The notes under the pieces: model-generated
Databases searched by the model: none
Told to the model about the DNA's origin: nothing
What the model saw: only the letters and a program-made list of their open reading frames with translations
Part shown: piece after piece, positions 1 to 7,910 of the stretch
Numbering within the stretch: position 1 is the first letter of the stretch
Layout of the letters: every line of letters starts with the position of its first letter
Assembly (NCBI GenBank): GCA_022821905.1
Contig: JAJECS010000027.1
Location: 248,001-312,000, forward strand
Direction: 5' to 3'
Length of the DNA: 64,000 bases
Source of the DNA: Chloroflexota bacterium
GTDB taxonomy: Bacteria > Chloroflexota > UBA11872
Translations under genes and position numbers: made by a program

Positions 1-1
1 G

Positions 2-163
2 CCCCCGGAGGATCTGGAGGCACTGCGCGAACGCCTGGACCACTACGTGGATGCCGAAAGCGCCGCGGGCCTCGCGACCGTCATGATCACAAGCTCGCTG
101 TCAACGGCAGACGCCGAGCGGCTCGCGGGTGCGCTGGTGCAGTTCGCGCGTTCGCTCAGCTGA
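2..163 (+). CDS. C-terminal fragment of an unidentified protein
   Basis: An open frame enters from the left edge and stops at TGA 161-163. The 53 visible residues end in ALVQFARSLS and include a helical stretch rich in Ala, Leu, Glu and Arg. Codon use is GC-rich at third positions, as in the downstream genes. The stop lies 13 bases before the MFS transporter start, so the two may be cotranscribed. Too little is visible to name a family; helical C-termini of this kind occur in PLP-dependent aminotransferases and decarboxylases, but that is only a guess. Confidence 0.55.
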   Translation, partial: PPEDLEALRERLDHYVDAESAAGLATVMITSSLSTADAERLAGALVQFARSLS

Positions 164-176
164 GCCACGGCGCGTC

Positions 177-1589
177 ATGAGCCGGATACCCCGCTCGCGC
201 AAGTGGACGACGCTTGCGGTGGTCATGACCAGCGTGTTCATGGCCACGCTCGACTCCAGCGCCGTCAACATCACGCTGCCCACGCTGGCCGTCGAGCTTG
301 ACGCGACATTCGACGCGCTGCAGTGGGTGGTGCTGGCGTATTTGCTGGTCATCACCGGGCTGCTGCTGCCGTTCGGTCGTGCGGCGGACGTGCTGGGGCG
401 GCGTCGATTCTTCGTGGCCGGTCTGGCCATCTTCGTGGCCGGCTCGCTGCTGTCGGGCATGGCGGTCAACGTGTGGATGCTGGTGGCGTGTCGGGTTCTG
501 CAAGGGCTTGGCAGCGCCGCCACGCAGGCCATCGGCGCGGCGCTGGTGATCGATGCATTCCCGGAGAACGAGCGTGGCCGCGCCATGGGCTGGGTGCTCA
601 GCGCGGTTTCCGCGGGTCTCATCACCGGGCCGCTCGCCGGCGGCGTGCTCGTGGGCACCATAGGTTGGCGCTGGATCTTCTATCTCAACGTTCCGGTCGG
701 CCTGATCAGCCTGGCGTTCGGACTGCGGTCCCTCCCGTACGCCGCGCCCATTGGACCTCGGCGCTTCGACTTTGCCGGGGCGGCTTCGCTGGTGGCCGGC
801 GTGATGCTGGTGTTGTTCGGGCTCAATCGGGTGCAGGTGGCGGGTCTTGTGGCGCCGTTGGCGCTGGCGCCATTGCTGACGGGAATCGTGCTGCTCGGCG
901 GATTCCTGGCGTGGCAGCGCCGCTCGCCGGCGCCGACGGTCGACCTCGGGATGTTCCGCGTGCGCGAGCTGAGCGCGGCCACCCTGGCGGCCTTTCTGGC
1001 GTTCGCCGGGCTCTCGTCGCTCGTCCTGCTGTTGCCGTTCTATCTGCAGCGCGGTCTAGGGCTCGCTCCGGTGCAGGTCGGACTGGTCCTGGCGACGATC
1101 CCGGCCCTCATGGGATTGCTGGGACCGCCGTCCGGGGCGCTTGCGGATCGTCTGGGGCCGCGACCGGTCGCGTCGGTGGGCGTGGCCCTCACCGCGATCG
1201 GACTCGCGCTGATGGCGACGCTGGGAGACGCCGCCGGTCCCGGCGACGTCGTGGTGCGGACCCTGGTGACGGGTGTGGGGCTCGCTCTGTTCAACAGCGC
1301 CAACGCCAGCTCGCTCATGGGAGCGGCGGCGCCGCGCCATCGCGGGCAGGCCAGCGCCACCATGTCATTGGCGCGGAACACCGGGCAGTCGGTGGGACAG
1401 GCGCTCTGGGGGACGCTGTGGGGCGTGCTGGCGGCGGGAATGCTGGGCGTCGCGGTTGTCGGGGATCAACCGCTCGACACGGCCTTCGATGCCTTTCGCG
1501 TCACGTGGGCCGTGGCCGCGGCCGTCACCCTGCTGGCGCTGGTCGCCTCACTCGCTCGCGGGCCCGGTCGCGCCGAGGCGGCAACGTAG
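177..1589 (+). CDS. MFS drug exporter, DHA2 (EmrB/QacA) type
   Basis: A 470-residue major facilitator protein, predicted to be a proton-coupled exporter in the cytoplasmic membrane. Visible signatures are the first-helix motif LDSSAVNITLPTL, the loop 2-3 motif GRAADVLGRRR and the antiporter motif GPLAGGVL. The length and hydrophobic profile fit the 14-helix DHA2 class rather than 12-helix transporters. I chose ATG 177 because MSRIPRSRKW leads directly into helix 1; an earlier in-frame GTG at 129 would overlap the preceding gene. The substrate cannot be read from sequence, and no linked regulator is visible. Confidence 0.88.
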   Translation: MSRIPRSRKWTTLAVVMTSVFMATLDSSAVNITLPTLAVELDATFDALQWVVLAYLLVITGLLLPFGRAADVLGRRRFFVAGLAIFVAGSLLSGMAVNVWMLVACRVLQGLGSAATQAIGAALVIDAFPENERGRAMGWVLSAVSAGLITGPLAGGVLVGTIGWRWIFYLNVPVGLISLAFGLRSLPYAAPIGPRRFDFAGAASLVAGVMLVLFGLNRVQVAGLVAPLALAPLLTGIVLLGGFLAWQRRSPAPTVDLGMFRVRELSAATLAAFLAFAGLSSLVLLLPFYLQRGLGLAPVQVGLVLATIPALMGLLGPPSGALADRLGPRPVASVGVALTAIGLALMATLGDAAGPGDVVVRTLVTGVGLALFNSANASSLMGAAAPRHRGQASATMSLARNTGQSVGQALWGTLWGVLAAGMLGVAVVGDQPLDTAFDAFRVTWAVAAAVTLLALVASLARGPGRAEAAT

Positions 1590-1599
1590 GCGGAGTCCC

Positions 1600-2337
1600 T
1601 TAACCCGAGCGCCTGATGTCGATGATGTTCGGCGGCGCCGCTGTGGGATCGGTGATGGAGTCCGCATCCGGACGCAGCGGGTCCGGCGATCCGCCGGGTC
1701 CGCGCTGCCGGCGCAGATAGTCCAGGGCCTTGCGCGTATCGCTGGCGATGCGCGGAGCGACCGAGGTCCGCACCCGCCAGCGAAAGAGCCAATAGGTGAA
1801 CGACTTATAGGCCGGCCAGGCAAGGCGCTGCGGCGGGTCGTCGCCGCGCTCTTCCGCATAGGCCGCCAGCAGCTCCGACAGCGATCGACCATAGATGCGC
1901 TCGTAGATCCCAAGGCTCGCGGACGCGTCCAGCGCATGGGCCTTGGCCGCCTCGAGCTCGACGGCGCAATGCAGCGCTTCCTCGACGGTGATTCCGAAGA
2001 AGTAGTTGAGGTAGGCGGAATAGCCCTCGGGCCCCAAGGCGTCGCGGAACTCGGCCTCGGTCAGCGGGATCGGCGGTTCGCCGGCGAAGAGGAGGCGGTC
2101 GAGCTCGGCGCGCTTGGCGCCGCCGCCCACGGCAACCAGGCGTTCGATGACCAGCAACAGATCCAGCGCCTGCCCGTCGACGAGATAGACCAGCCGCCGC
2201 TGCCGCACGAGCTCTGATCGAAGCGTCCACGTGCCGGCCGCCCGAAGCGCCGCCAGATACCAATGCGTGCCGAGCGCCAGCTCCGCCCGATAGCGCGCGA
2301 ACGGCCGGGCCGCGTCCAGCGGCGCGCGACCGGTCAT
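1600..2337 (-). CDS. Hypothetical protein, 245 aa
   Basis: I do not recognise this protein. It is soluble and helix-rich, with acidic and aromatic stretches such as GYSAYLNYFFGITVEEALH and AYAEERGDDPPQRLAW, and no signal peptide or membrane segment. The frame stays open 23 codons further upstream, but those codons (MVDSRLRGNDEG...) are a read-through of the palindromic repeat at 2377-2404, so MTGRAPLD at 2337 is the better start. Its stop lies 10 bases from the end of the convergent MFS gene. Codon bias supports real coding. Confidence 0.6.
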   Translation of the reverse strand: MTGRAPLDAARPFARYRAELALGTHWYLAALRAAGTWTLRSELVRQRRLVYLVDGQALDLLLVIERLVAVGGGAKRAELDRLLFAGEPPIPLTEAEFRDALGPEGYSAYLNYFFGITVEEALHCAVELEAAKAHALDASASLGIYERIYGRSLSELLAAYAEERGDDPPQRLAWPAYKSFTYWLFRWRVRTSVAPRIASDTRKALDYLRRQRGPGGSPDPLRPDADSITDPTAAPPNIIDIRRSG

Positions 2338-2376
2338 CGCGGAATCCCGCCACGGAGACCCTTGCGTAACCCCTTC

Positions 2377-2404
2377 GTCATTCCCGCGGAGGCGGGAATC
2401 CACC
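2377..2404. repeat. dRS3-like palindromic repeat, copy 1
   Basis: Inverted arms ATTCCCGC (2380-2387) and GCGGGAAT (2392-2399) around a 4-base centre, flanked by GTC and CC. The same element recurs at 18481, 19414, 27174, 33310, 59491 (half copy) and 59530, with diverged copies at 21918, 21972 and 25861. It resembles the ATTCCC-N8-GGGAAT elements described in Neisseria (dRS3) and similar repeats in many GC-rich genomes. Confidence 0.85.
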
Positions 2405-2517
2405 ATTCAGTGAACCTGGTGGCGGGTGGGACGTGCACGGCGATCCTCCGCTTGCCCGGATGCTGCAAATGACCTCCTTCGCCGCTAGGTACGATCACGC
2501 CCGCGAGCCACGCACGA

Positions 2518-2955
2518 TTGGCGAGGGCGACGATCAAGCTGACCATTCACTGTGACGGCGCCAGCCGCGGCAACCCGGGAGCGGCGGCGGCCGGCGTGAT
2601 CGCGCTTGACGAGCACTACGAGATCGTGGCCCGAGCCGCGGTGCGGCTGGGCCGGATGACCAACAACCAGGCCGAATATCACGCCGTGTGGACCGGCATG
2701 CAGCTGGCCGGACAGCTCGGCGCCACGGAGATCGAGTTCCGGTTGGACAGCGAGTTGGTGGTGCGACAGCTCAGCGGCGAGTGGCGCATCAAGCACGCCG
2801 GTCTGCGCCCGTTGGCGGAACGCGTCCGGGCCGCCCAGCCGGCCGGGGCGCGGGTGCGATACGCCCACGTCAAGCGCGAAGCCAACGTCCTGGCAGACCG
2901 CCTGGCGAACTGGGCGCTGGACCGCATCGACCCGGCGGACGCCACGCCGGACTAG
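2518..2955 (+). CDS. RNase HI family protein
   Basis: A 145-residue RNase H fold protein, predicted to cut RNA in RNA-DNA hybrids in the cytoplasm. The four acidic catalytic positions are visible: D13 in CDGASRGNPG, E53 in NNQAEY, D77 in LDSELVV and D127 in ANVLADRLAN. The length matches the short bacterial and archaeal RNase HI group without the basic handle of E. coli RnhA. The start is TTG 2518, which gives MARATIKLTIHCDG; no in-frame ATG precedes the first catalytic strand. It stands alone upstream of the dcw promoter. Confidence 0.88.
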   Translation: MARATIKLTIHCDGASRGNPGAAAAGVIALDEHYEIVARAAVRLGRMTNNQAEYHAVWTGMQLAGQLGATEIEFRLDSELVVRQLSGEWRIKHAGLRPLAERVRAAQPAGARVRYAHVKREANVLADRLANWALDRIDPADATPD

Positions 2956-3017
2956 CCGCGGCGCGCAGGCGCAGGCGGCGGCCGGCCAAGAATCTCAAGG
3001 AATTCTCGGCAAATCAC

Positions 3018-3046
3018 TTGACGCCGAGTGGGGCCTATGGTTTACT
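3018..3046 (+). promoter_or_regulatory. Candidate sigma-70 promoter of the dcw operon
   Basis: A -35 box TTGACG (3018-3023) and a -10-like box TTTACT (3041-3046; 4 of 6 consensus bases) are separated by 17 bases. They lie about 95 bases upstream of mraZ in the only sizeable gap before the cluster. The -10 match is weak and there is no experimental support. Confidence 0.5.
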
Positions 3047-3056
3047 TCCGCCGTTG

Positions 3057-3099
3057 AATCACCACAGAAGTGGTGATTTGTGGGGGAACGTGGGGAGGA
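3057..3099 (+). promoter_or_regulatory. MraZ-box-like direct repeats with an overlapping inverted repeat
   Basis: Three TGG-starting motifs recur at exact 10-base spacing: TGGTGA at 3071, TGGGGG at 3081 and TGGGGA at 3091. E. coli MraZ binds TGGGN repeats separated by 5 bases upstream of its own gene, so this fits autoregulation. A perfect inverted repeat (AATCACCAC 3057-3065, GTGGTGATT 3070-3078, 4-base loop) overlaps the first motif close to the expected transcription start. The position, 41-83 bases upstream of mraZ, suits an operator; binding is inferred. Confidence 0.65.
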
Positions 3100-3139
3100 T
3101 GACCGCGAGCCATACGCGATCTCGCGAACGTCATGAGCA

Positions 3140-3580
3140 ATGCACGGCATCACAGGACTTCGAGTCCACCAACTCGACGCCAAGGGGCGTTTGGCCTTCC
3201 CCAGCAAGTTTCGTGCCTTGCTTCCCGGCGGGGGCGTGCTCACGGTGGGCGCCGAGCGGTGCCTCACATTTTATCCGAGCGAGCGCTGGCGCCAGATCGA
3301 GGAACGCCTCGCGGACATGGATCCCCTCGACCCCGACGTGCGCGATACCAAACGACGCGTCTTCGGCATGGCCGAGCGCGTGGACTTCGATGGGCAGGGC
3401 CGGATCAACATTCCGGCGCACCTCATCGATTTCGCTGGACTGGCAAAGAAGGTCGCCGTGATTGGCACCGGCGATGTCATTGAAATCTGGGACGCCGATA
3501 CCTGGCGCGATCAGCGCGACCGTATCGACGCGGACGCCGTCGCCATCATGCGGCGAGCCGGTGGAGGCGCCCCACACTAA
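3140..3580 (+). CDS. mraZ: Transcriptional regulator MraZ
   Basis: 146 residues, the usual MraZ length, with two SpoVT/AbrB-like DNA-binding halves: DAKGRLAFPSKFR at residues 13-25 and DGQGRINIPAHL near 84-95. In the family MraZ forms ring-shaped oligomers that bind TGGGN repeats and repress the division and cell-wall operon. ATG 3140 gives the canonical MHGITGLRVHQLDAKGR start. It is the first gene of the dcw run, preceded by matching repeats at 3071-3096 and followed by a strong hairpin before rsmH. Confidence 0.93.
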   Translation: MHGITGLRVHQLDAKGRLAFPSKFRALLPGGGVLTVGAERCLTFYPSERWRQIEERLADMDPLDPDVRDTKRRVFGMAERVDFDGQGRINIPAHLIDFAGLAKKVAVIGTGDVIEIWDADTWRDQRDRIDADAVAIMRRAGGGAPH

Positions 3581-3585
3581 CTTTC

Positions 3586-3633
3586 GGGTGTTCTATGGGG
3601 GACGCAGTGCCTCCCCTGCGTCCCCCATACACC
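3586..3633 (+). promoter_or_regulatory. Very stable hairpin over the rsmH start
   Basis: Perfect 14-base arms TATGGGGGACGCAG (3594-3607) and CTGCGTCCCCCATA (3616-3629) enclose an 8-base loop. After a 3-base bulge the stem continues as GTGG/CACC-type pairing outside. The ATG used for rsmH (3595) lies inside the left arm, and no U-run follows, so an intrinsic terminator is unlikely. It could hide the rsmH start, act as an attenuator or RNA-processing site, or offer an extra TGGGGG motif to MraZ. Confidence 0.7.
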
Positions 3634-4521
3634 AAACCTCCGAAGGGAGCGTCGCCAGTTCACGCTCCGGTGCTCGTTGCGGCGGTCATTGACCTCACGG
3701 AGGTTTCACGGCAGGGGAGCTACGTGGACGCGACGGCCGGCGCCGGGGGGCACACCCAAGCACTCCTAGACGCCGGAGCCGCACGCGTCCTGGCCCTCGA
3801 TGCCGATCCCGACGCCGTGGCGCGGCTTCGCGACAGATTCAACGACGATCCCCGCGTGTCGCCCGTGCAGGCGAACTTCCGCGACCTGGCGCGCGTCGCC
3901 CCGGCTCACGGCTTCGACCGCGCCGACGGGGTGATTTTTGATCTCGGACTCTCCAGCGACCAGCTCGACGATCCGTCGCGGGGGTTCTCGTTTCAGCACG
4001 ACGGGCCGCTCGACATGCGCTTCGATCCGAATTGCGGACGTCCCGCGCTGGACCTGGTGAACCATCTGCCCGAGCCGGAGCTTGCCGAGCTGCTGCGCCG
4101 CTATGGGGACGAGCGACGCGCCGGGCGCATTGCCCGCCGCATCGTGCAGCGCCGCCCGATGACCAGCACCGCGGTGCTGGCGGCGACGGTGAAACGCGCC
4201 ATCCCCGGTCGCCAGCGCATTCATCCGGCCACCCGCACGTTTCAGGCCTTGCGCATGGCCGTCAACGACGAGTTGGGCGCCCTGACGGCCGGCTTGCAGG
4301 CCGCGCACGACCTGGCCGCCCCGGATGGCCGCGTGGCGGTGATCGCATTCCACAGTCACGAGGACCGCATCGTCAAGCACCGGTTCCGCGCCTGGGCCGC
4401 CGCGGGCACGGCGGAGATTCTCACGCGCTCGCCCCTTCGAGCCGACGCGGCGGAAGTGACGGCGAATCGTCGAGCGCGCAGCGCCAAGCTGCGCGCCGCG
4501 CGTCTGACGCTGACCCACTGA
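3595..4521 (+). CDS. rsmH: 16S rRNA (cytosine(1402)-N(4))-methyltransferase RsmH
   Basis: A 308-residue SAM-dependent methyltransferase that methylates N4 of C1402 in 16S rRNA. The canonical HAPVLV start is at residues 23-28, the SAM motif YVDATAGAGGHT at 43-54, and the family markers GFSFQHDGPLDMRFD, HPATRTFQALRMAVNDEL and AFHSHEDRIVK follow; the usual FHSLEDR is here FHSHEDR. Length is normal for the family. The start is uncertain: ATG 3595 and GTG 3607 both lie inside the hairpin, and the first ~20 residues are not conserved. It is the second gene of the dcw operon. Confidence 0.93.
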   Translation: MGDAVPPLRPPYTKPPKGASPVHAPVLVAAVIDLTEVSRQGSYVDATAGAGGHTQALLDAGAARVLALDADPDAVARLRDRFNDDPRVSPVQANFRDLARVAPAHGFDRADGVIFDLGLSSDQLDDPSRGFSFQHDGPLDMRFDPNCGRPALDLVNHLPEPELAELLRRYGDERRAGRIARRIVQRRPMTSTAVLAATVKRAIPGRQRIHPATRTFQALRMAVNDELGALTAGLQAAHDLAAPDGRVAVIAFHSHEDRIVKHRFRAWAAAGTAEILTRSPLRADAAEVTANRRARSAKLRAARLTLTH

Positions 4522-4545
4522 TGGCCGCTCGTCCCGAGGTACGCC

Positions 4546-4881
4546 ATGGCCGTCCGTGAGGCACGGATCCAGCGCCGCGTGGCGCTGCCGGCGCAGTTTG
4601 CGCAGGTGGTCCTGCGGCCGATCAGCCCGTCGCGCCTGGTGCTGGCGCTCATCGTGGCGGCCTTTGTGCTCGCCATGGTCTGGGTGCAGCAGACGCAGGC
4701 GATCGTGCGCGTTGGCGGTGAGGTGCAGTCGCTGGAACGGCGGCTCGAAGTGCTGCTCCAGACGCAACAAGACCTCCGCGCGCAGCTGGCCACCGAAAAC
4801 GATCTGCCAACCGTGCAGCGGGTGGCCTTCAGGGACCTGGATATGCGCGAACCGACCGATTCGCTCTACGTCAACAGTTAG
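4546..4881 (+). CDS. ftsL: FtsL/DivIC-like septum protein, ended by an in-frame TAG
   Basis: A bitopic division protein, assigned by position and architecture: a basic cytoplasmic N-terminus, one membrane segment near residues 30-50 (LVLALIVAAFVLAMVWV) and a coiled coil near 55-82. The FtsL/DivIC group scaffolds the FtsQ-FtsI-FtsW complex. The frame stops at TAG 4879-4881 after 111 residues, but the same frame continues for 42 coding-like codons to TAG 5008-5010, including RLYAMPWWESFLRAI. The intact protein was therefore probably ~154 residues and overlapped the ftsI start. A C-to-T change (CAG to TAG), a sequencing error or suppression could explain the stop. Confidence 0.75.
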   Translation: MAVREARIQRRVALPAQFAQVVLRPISPSRLVLALIVAAFVLAMVWVQQTQAIVRVGGEVQSLERRLEVLLQTQQDLRAQLATENDLPTVQRVAFRDLDMREPTDSLYVNS

Positions 4882-5010
4882 GCCCTGCCGCCGGGCGTGT
4901 CTCTGGACCTACCGGTCTGGGCGGCGCCGGGTCAGCGGCTGTATGCGATGCCGTGGTGGGAATCATTTCTGCGAGCGATCAGTGCCAAGATCACCAGCCT
5001 CCGCGAATAG
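4882..5010 (+). pseudogene. Read-through extension of the ftsL-like gene
   Basis: These 42 codons plus TAG are in frame with the upstream ftsL-like gene across its amber codon. They have the GC-rich third positions of coding sequence and encode a plausible Trp-rich tail with PWWESFLRAI. No independent start with a ribosome site fits this piece, so it is best seen as the severed or suppressed C-terminus of the same gene. Its end overlaps the probable GTG 4982 start of ftsI, as expected for coupled neighbours. Confidence 0.6.
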
Positions 5011-6769
5011 ACGCCCGGTCTCCGACCGCGCCGACGCCCCCGCCGACCCGAGCCGGCGGCTGGCGATGATGCTTGGCGGCGCGGCGCTCGGCGCCGGCGT
5101 CCTCGGCTGGCGCCTGTACGACTGGCATGTCAACCAGGGGGCGGATCTCGCGGCCCGCGGCGCCGGTGAGCTGCTGGCGCGGACCGAGCTGCACCCGCGC
5201 CGGGGCACGATTTTCGACATCTCCGGCGACGTGCTGGCCATCGAGCGCAGCGCGACGCTCGTGGTGGCGGACCCACGCACGGTGCACGAGGAAAGCGCAC
5301 CCTTCGACGTCGCCAACCGCATCAACGACATCCTGGGCCTCGATCCCATTCCGGTGGCGAATGCGATCAGCAACCCGCGGTCCCGCTACGCGCTGTTGGC
5401 GCGGGGCATCTTGGGCGACGAGCAACGGCGGTTGCGCAGCGCCGTCGCGGCCGGCGAGCTGCCGGGCATCCGGCTCGAGCCGGATCGCGTGCGCGTCTAT
5501 CCCAATGGCCGGCTCGGCTCCCACGTGCTGGGGTTTCTCGGCGAGCGCGTCGATCGCCCCGGCGAAGTCGTGGGCCAAGCCGGGGTCGAGGCGCACTACG
5601 ACGATCTGCTGTCCGGCAGCCCCGGCCTGCGCACCTCGGACCTGGACCGCCTGGGCCGCGAGATCCCCATCGGGCGTCACAATCTGCTGCCGGCCCGCCA
5701 CGGGTCGCATCTCACGCTCACCCTCAACCGCACCATTCAGCACATCGTGGAGGAAGAGCTCGAGGTGGCAGTCGAGCGCTTCAGCGCGGCGTCGGGGTCG
5801 GTGATCATGCTGGACCCGCGCACCGGCGCCATCCTCGCGCTGGCCAACGTGCCTGACTACGACCCGGCGCGGGTGCACGAGTACCAGTCCTTCGGCCCGG
5901 AGTTCGCCAACCGCGCGCTGAGCCACGTCTACGAGCCGGGCAGCACGTTCAAGCTCGTCACGATGGCCGCCGGGCTGGACAGCAAGTCCATCACGCCTGA
6001 GTCGACCCATGACCTGCCGGGAACCATTCGCTACTTCGGCGAGGAGTTCAAGAACTGGGACCTGCAGACCTATCCCGACCAGAACATGACGAGCGTCCTG
6101 CGTCACTCGAGCAACACCGGCGCCATCTATGTCGCGGACAAGACCGGTCCGGACCGGTTCTACCGCTACATCGAGAAGTTTGGCTTCGGTGAGGTCAGCG
6201 GCGTGGACCTCAGCGGCGAGGTGCCGGGCATCGTGCGTCGGCGCGGCGACCGTGGGTGGTTTCAGGCCGATCTGGCGGCCAATTCGTTCGGTCACGGAAT
6301 CGGGACAACCGCGCTCCAGATTGCCGCCGCCATCGGCGCGGTCGCCAACGACGGCGTGCTCATGCGTCCCCACATCGTGCGGGCGGTCGAGCACCCCGAC
6401 GGTCGGCGGGGCTTTGTGCAGCCGCAGGAGGTGCGGCGGGTCGTTTCGGCCGACTCGGCGCGCACGCTCATGCAGATGATGGAGAGCGCCGAAGGGGGAA
6501 TTCCGAACAACCCCGCCACCGTGGCCGGATATCGCACCGCCGGCAAGACCGGCACCTCCGAAATTCCGGTCGGCGGGCGCTTTCAATCCGATCTCTCGAT
6601 CGCGTCCTACGTGGGATTCGGCCCGCTGGAGGACCCGAAACTGCTCACGCTGGTGGTCATCAACCGTCCTCAGGAGGGCTACTTCGGGGCATTCGTGGCG
6701 TCGCCGACGTTTCAGCGCATCATGACCCGGGTGTTTTCGTACCTGCGAATCCCGGCGCGGGCGGCGTGA
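4982..6769 (+). CDS. ftsI: Division transpeptidase, class B PBP (FtsI/PBP3 type)
   Basis: A septal peptidoglycan D,D-transpeptidase of 595 residues. It has one N-terminal membrane anchor (LGGAALGAGVLGW), a PBP dimerisation domain beginning RRGTIFDISGDVLAIERS, and a transpeptidase domain with the three active-site motifs: S321-T-F-K324 (nucleophile), S376-S-N378 and K522-T-G524. There is no PASTA domain. GTG 4982 overlaps the extended ftsL frame and gives a basic N-terminus; ATG 5066 or 5069 would cut just before the anchor. It is followed after 4 bases by ftsW, its expected SEDS partner. Confidence 0.92.
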   Translation: MPRSPASANRRPVSDRADAPADPSRRLAMMLGGAALGAGVLGWRLYDWHVNQGADLAARGAGELLARTELHPRRGTIFDISGDVLAIERSATLVVADPRTVHEESAPFDVANRINDILGLDPIPVANAISNPRSRYALLARGILGDEQRRLRSAVAAGELPGIRLEPDRVRVYPNGRLGSHVLGFLGERVDRPGEVVGQAGVEAHYDDLLSGSPGLRTSDLDRLGREIPIGRHNLLPARHGSHLTLTLNRTIQHIVEEELEVAVERFSAASGSVIMLDPRTGAILALANVPDYDPARVHEYQSFGPEFANRALSHVYEPGSTFKLVTMAAGLDSKSITPESTHDLPGTIRYFGEEFKNWDLQTYPDQNMTSVLRHSSNTGAIYVADKTGPDRFYRYIEKFGFGEVSGVDLSGEVPGIVRRRGDRGWFQADLAANSFGHGIGTTALQIAAAIGAVANDGVLMRPHIVRAVEHPDGRRGFVQPQEVRRVVSADSARTLMQMMESAEGGIPNNPATVAGYRTAGKTGTSEIPVGGRFQSDLSIASYVGFGPLEDPKLLTLVVINRPQEGYFGAFVASPTFQRIMTRVFSYLRIPARAA

Positions 6770-6773
6770 GCTG

Positions 6774-7910
6774 ATGGCGACGCAGGCACGGCCCGCCGCG
6801 CGTGGGCTCCGCTGGCCGCCGCAGGACCCAATTCTGCTTCTGCTCACGGTGCTGCTGCCCCTGGGCGGCGCGGTCATGGTCGCCAGCGCGCGCATTCCGG
6901 CGGTGCTCGGCGAGGGGGCGCCCCTCGACGCCGACACGATTCAGCAGATGATCTTCGGGATCACGGGACTGGTCTTGGCATTGGGTCTGAGCGCCGTGGA
7001 CTACCAGCGCTACGAGCGGGTGGCCCTTCCCGCCCTGGGCATCGCCTGGCTGCTGCTGCTTGGGGTCTACTTCTTCTCGAACGCGCCGCCCCAACTGGCG
7101 GCCCGACGCTGGTTCGTCATCGGCGACTTCACGCTGCAGCCCAGTGAGTTCGCCAAGCTCGCGCTGATTCTGGCGCTGGCCAAGCTGGGCAAGCACTTCG
7201 GCGGCCGCGTGCGTGATTGGCGCATTGGCCTGCTGGGTGGCGGCGGGTTGCTCGCGGCGGTGGTGCTGCCGGTGGTTGCCGAGCCCGACCTGGGAACGGC
7301 GGTCACGATGGCCGCGGTGGGTCTGGCCATGCTGTTCGTGGCCGGCGTCCGGCTGCGGCACCTGGCGGTGCTGCCGATCGGCGCGCTGGCGGCCGGCGCA
7401 ATCTCCATCGCCATTCACGAGTACCAGCGGGCGCGCGTGCTGGCCTTCATTACGCGTGACCCCGAGGTCACCAATACCGGCTATCAGGCCGCACAGGCCA
7501 AGATCGCCCTGGGCGCCGGCGGTGTCACCGGGCGCGGTCTGGGCGCCGGCACGCAGAAATTCCTGCTGCCGGTGCCCGATTCCGACTCCATCTTCGCCGT
7601 GATTGGCGAGGAGTTCGGCCTCGTCGGCACCGGACTCGTGCTGGTGCTCTTTCTCGCGTTGTTCGTGCGGGGAATCCAGATCGCGGGCTCGACCGAGGAT
7701 CCGTTCGGCCGCTTGCTGGCCGTAGGCATCGTCACCCAGCTCACGTTTCAGGCATTCGTCAACATGGGCGTCGTCACGGGATTGATCCCGGTCACGGGCC
7801 TCACGCTGCCATTCGTGAGCCTGGGCGGCTCGTCGCTTCTCGCCTCGCTGCTGATGATGGGCATGCTGCTCAACGTGGCGCGAAAATCCGCCCTGCAGCG
7901 GCGCGAATGA
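6774..7910 (+). CDS. ftsW: SEDS peptidoglycan glycosyltransferase FtsW
   Basis: A 378-residue polytopic SEDS protein that polymerises lipid II at the septum together with the class B PBP encoded just upstream. Typical SEDS features are visible: ARRWFVIGDFTLQPSEFAKLALIL, EPDLGTAVT carrying the conserved catalytic Asp region, the large loop with GYQAAQAKIALGAGGVTGRG and DSIFAVIGEEFGLVG, and the C-terminal PFVSLGGSSLLA. Length matches the family. Its TGA overlaps the murG ATG by four bases (ATGA at 7907), indicating translational coupling. Confidence 0.92.
   Translation: MATQARPAARGLRWPPQDPILLLLTVLLPLGGAVMVASARIPAVLGEGAPLDADTIQQMIFGITGLVLALGLSAVDYQRYERVALPALGIAWLLLLGVYFFSNAPPQLAARRWFVIGDFTLQPSEFAKLALILALAKLGKHFGGRVRDWRIGLLGGGGLLAAVVLPVVAEPDLGTAVTMAAVGLAMLFVAGVRLRHLAVLPIGALAAGAISIAIHEYQRARVLAFITRDPEVTNTGYQAAQAKIALGAGGVTGRGLGAGTQKFLLPVPDSDSIFAVIGEEFGLVGTGLVLVLFLALFVRGIQIAGSTEDPFGRLLAVGIVTQLTFQAFVNMGVVTGLIPVTGLTLPFVSLGGSSLLASLLMMGMLLNVARKSALQRRE

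Noticed and set aside
1273-2217. Long forward frame overlapping the MFS end and the unknown reverse gene
   Set aside because: It is antisense to a better-supported gene, has no domain and its composition is that of a shadow frame in GC-rich DNA.
3586-3633. Intrinsic terminator between mraZ and rsmH
   Set aside because: The stem is strong but is followed by CACCAAACC, not a U-run, and the operon clearly continues.
4879-4881. Pyrrolysine or programmed recoding at the ftsL TAG
   Set aside because: No pyl genes or recoding signal are visible and neighbouring genes end normally at TAG, so error or mutation is simpler.
4991-6937. 648-codon reverse frame opposite ftsI
   Set aside because: The forward strand encodes a complete PBP with all active-site motifs; the reverse product has no recognisable fold.
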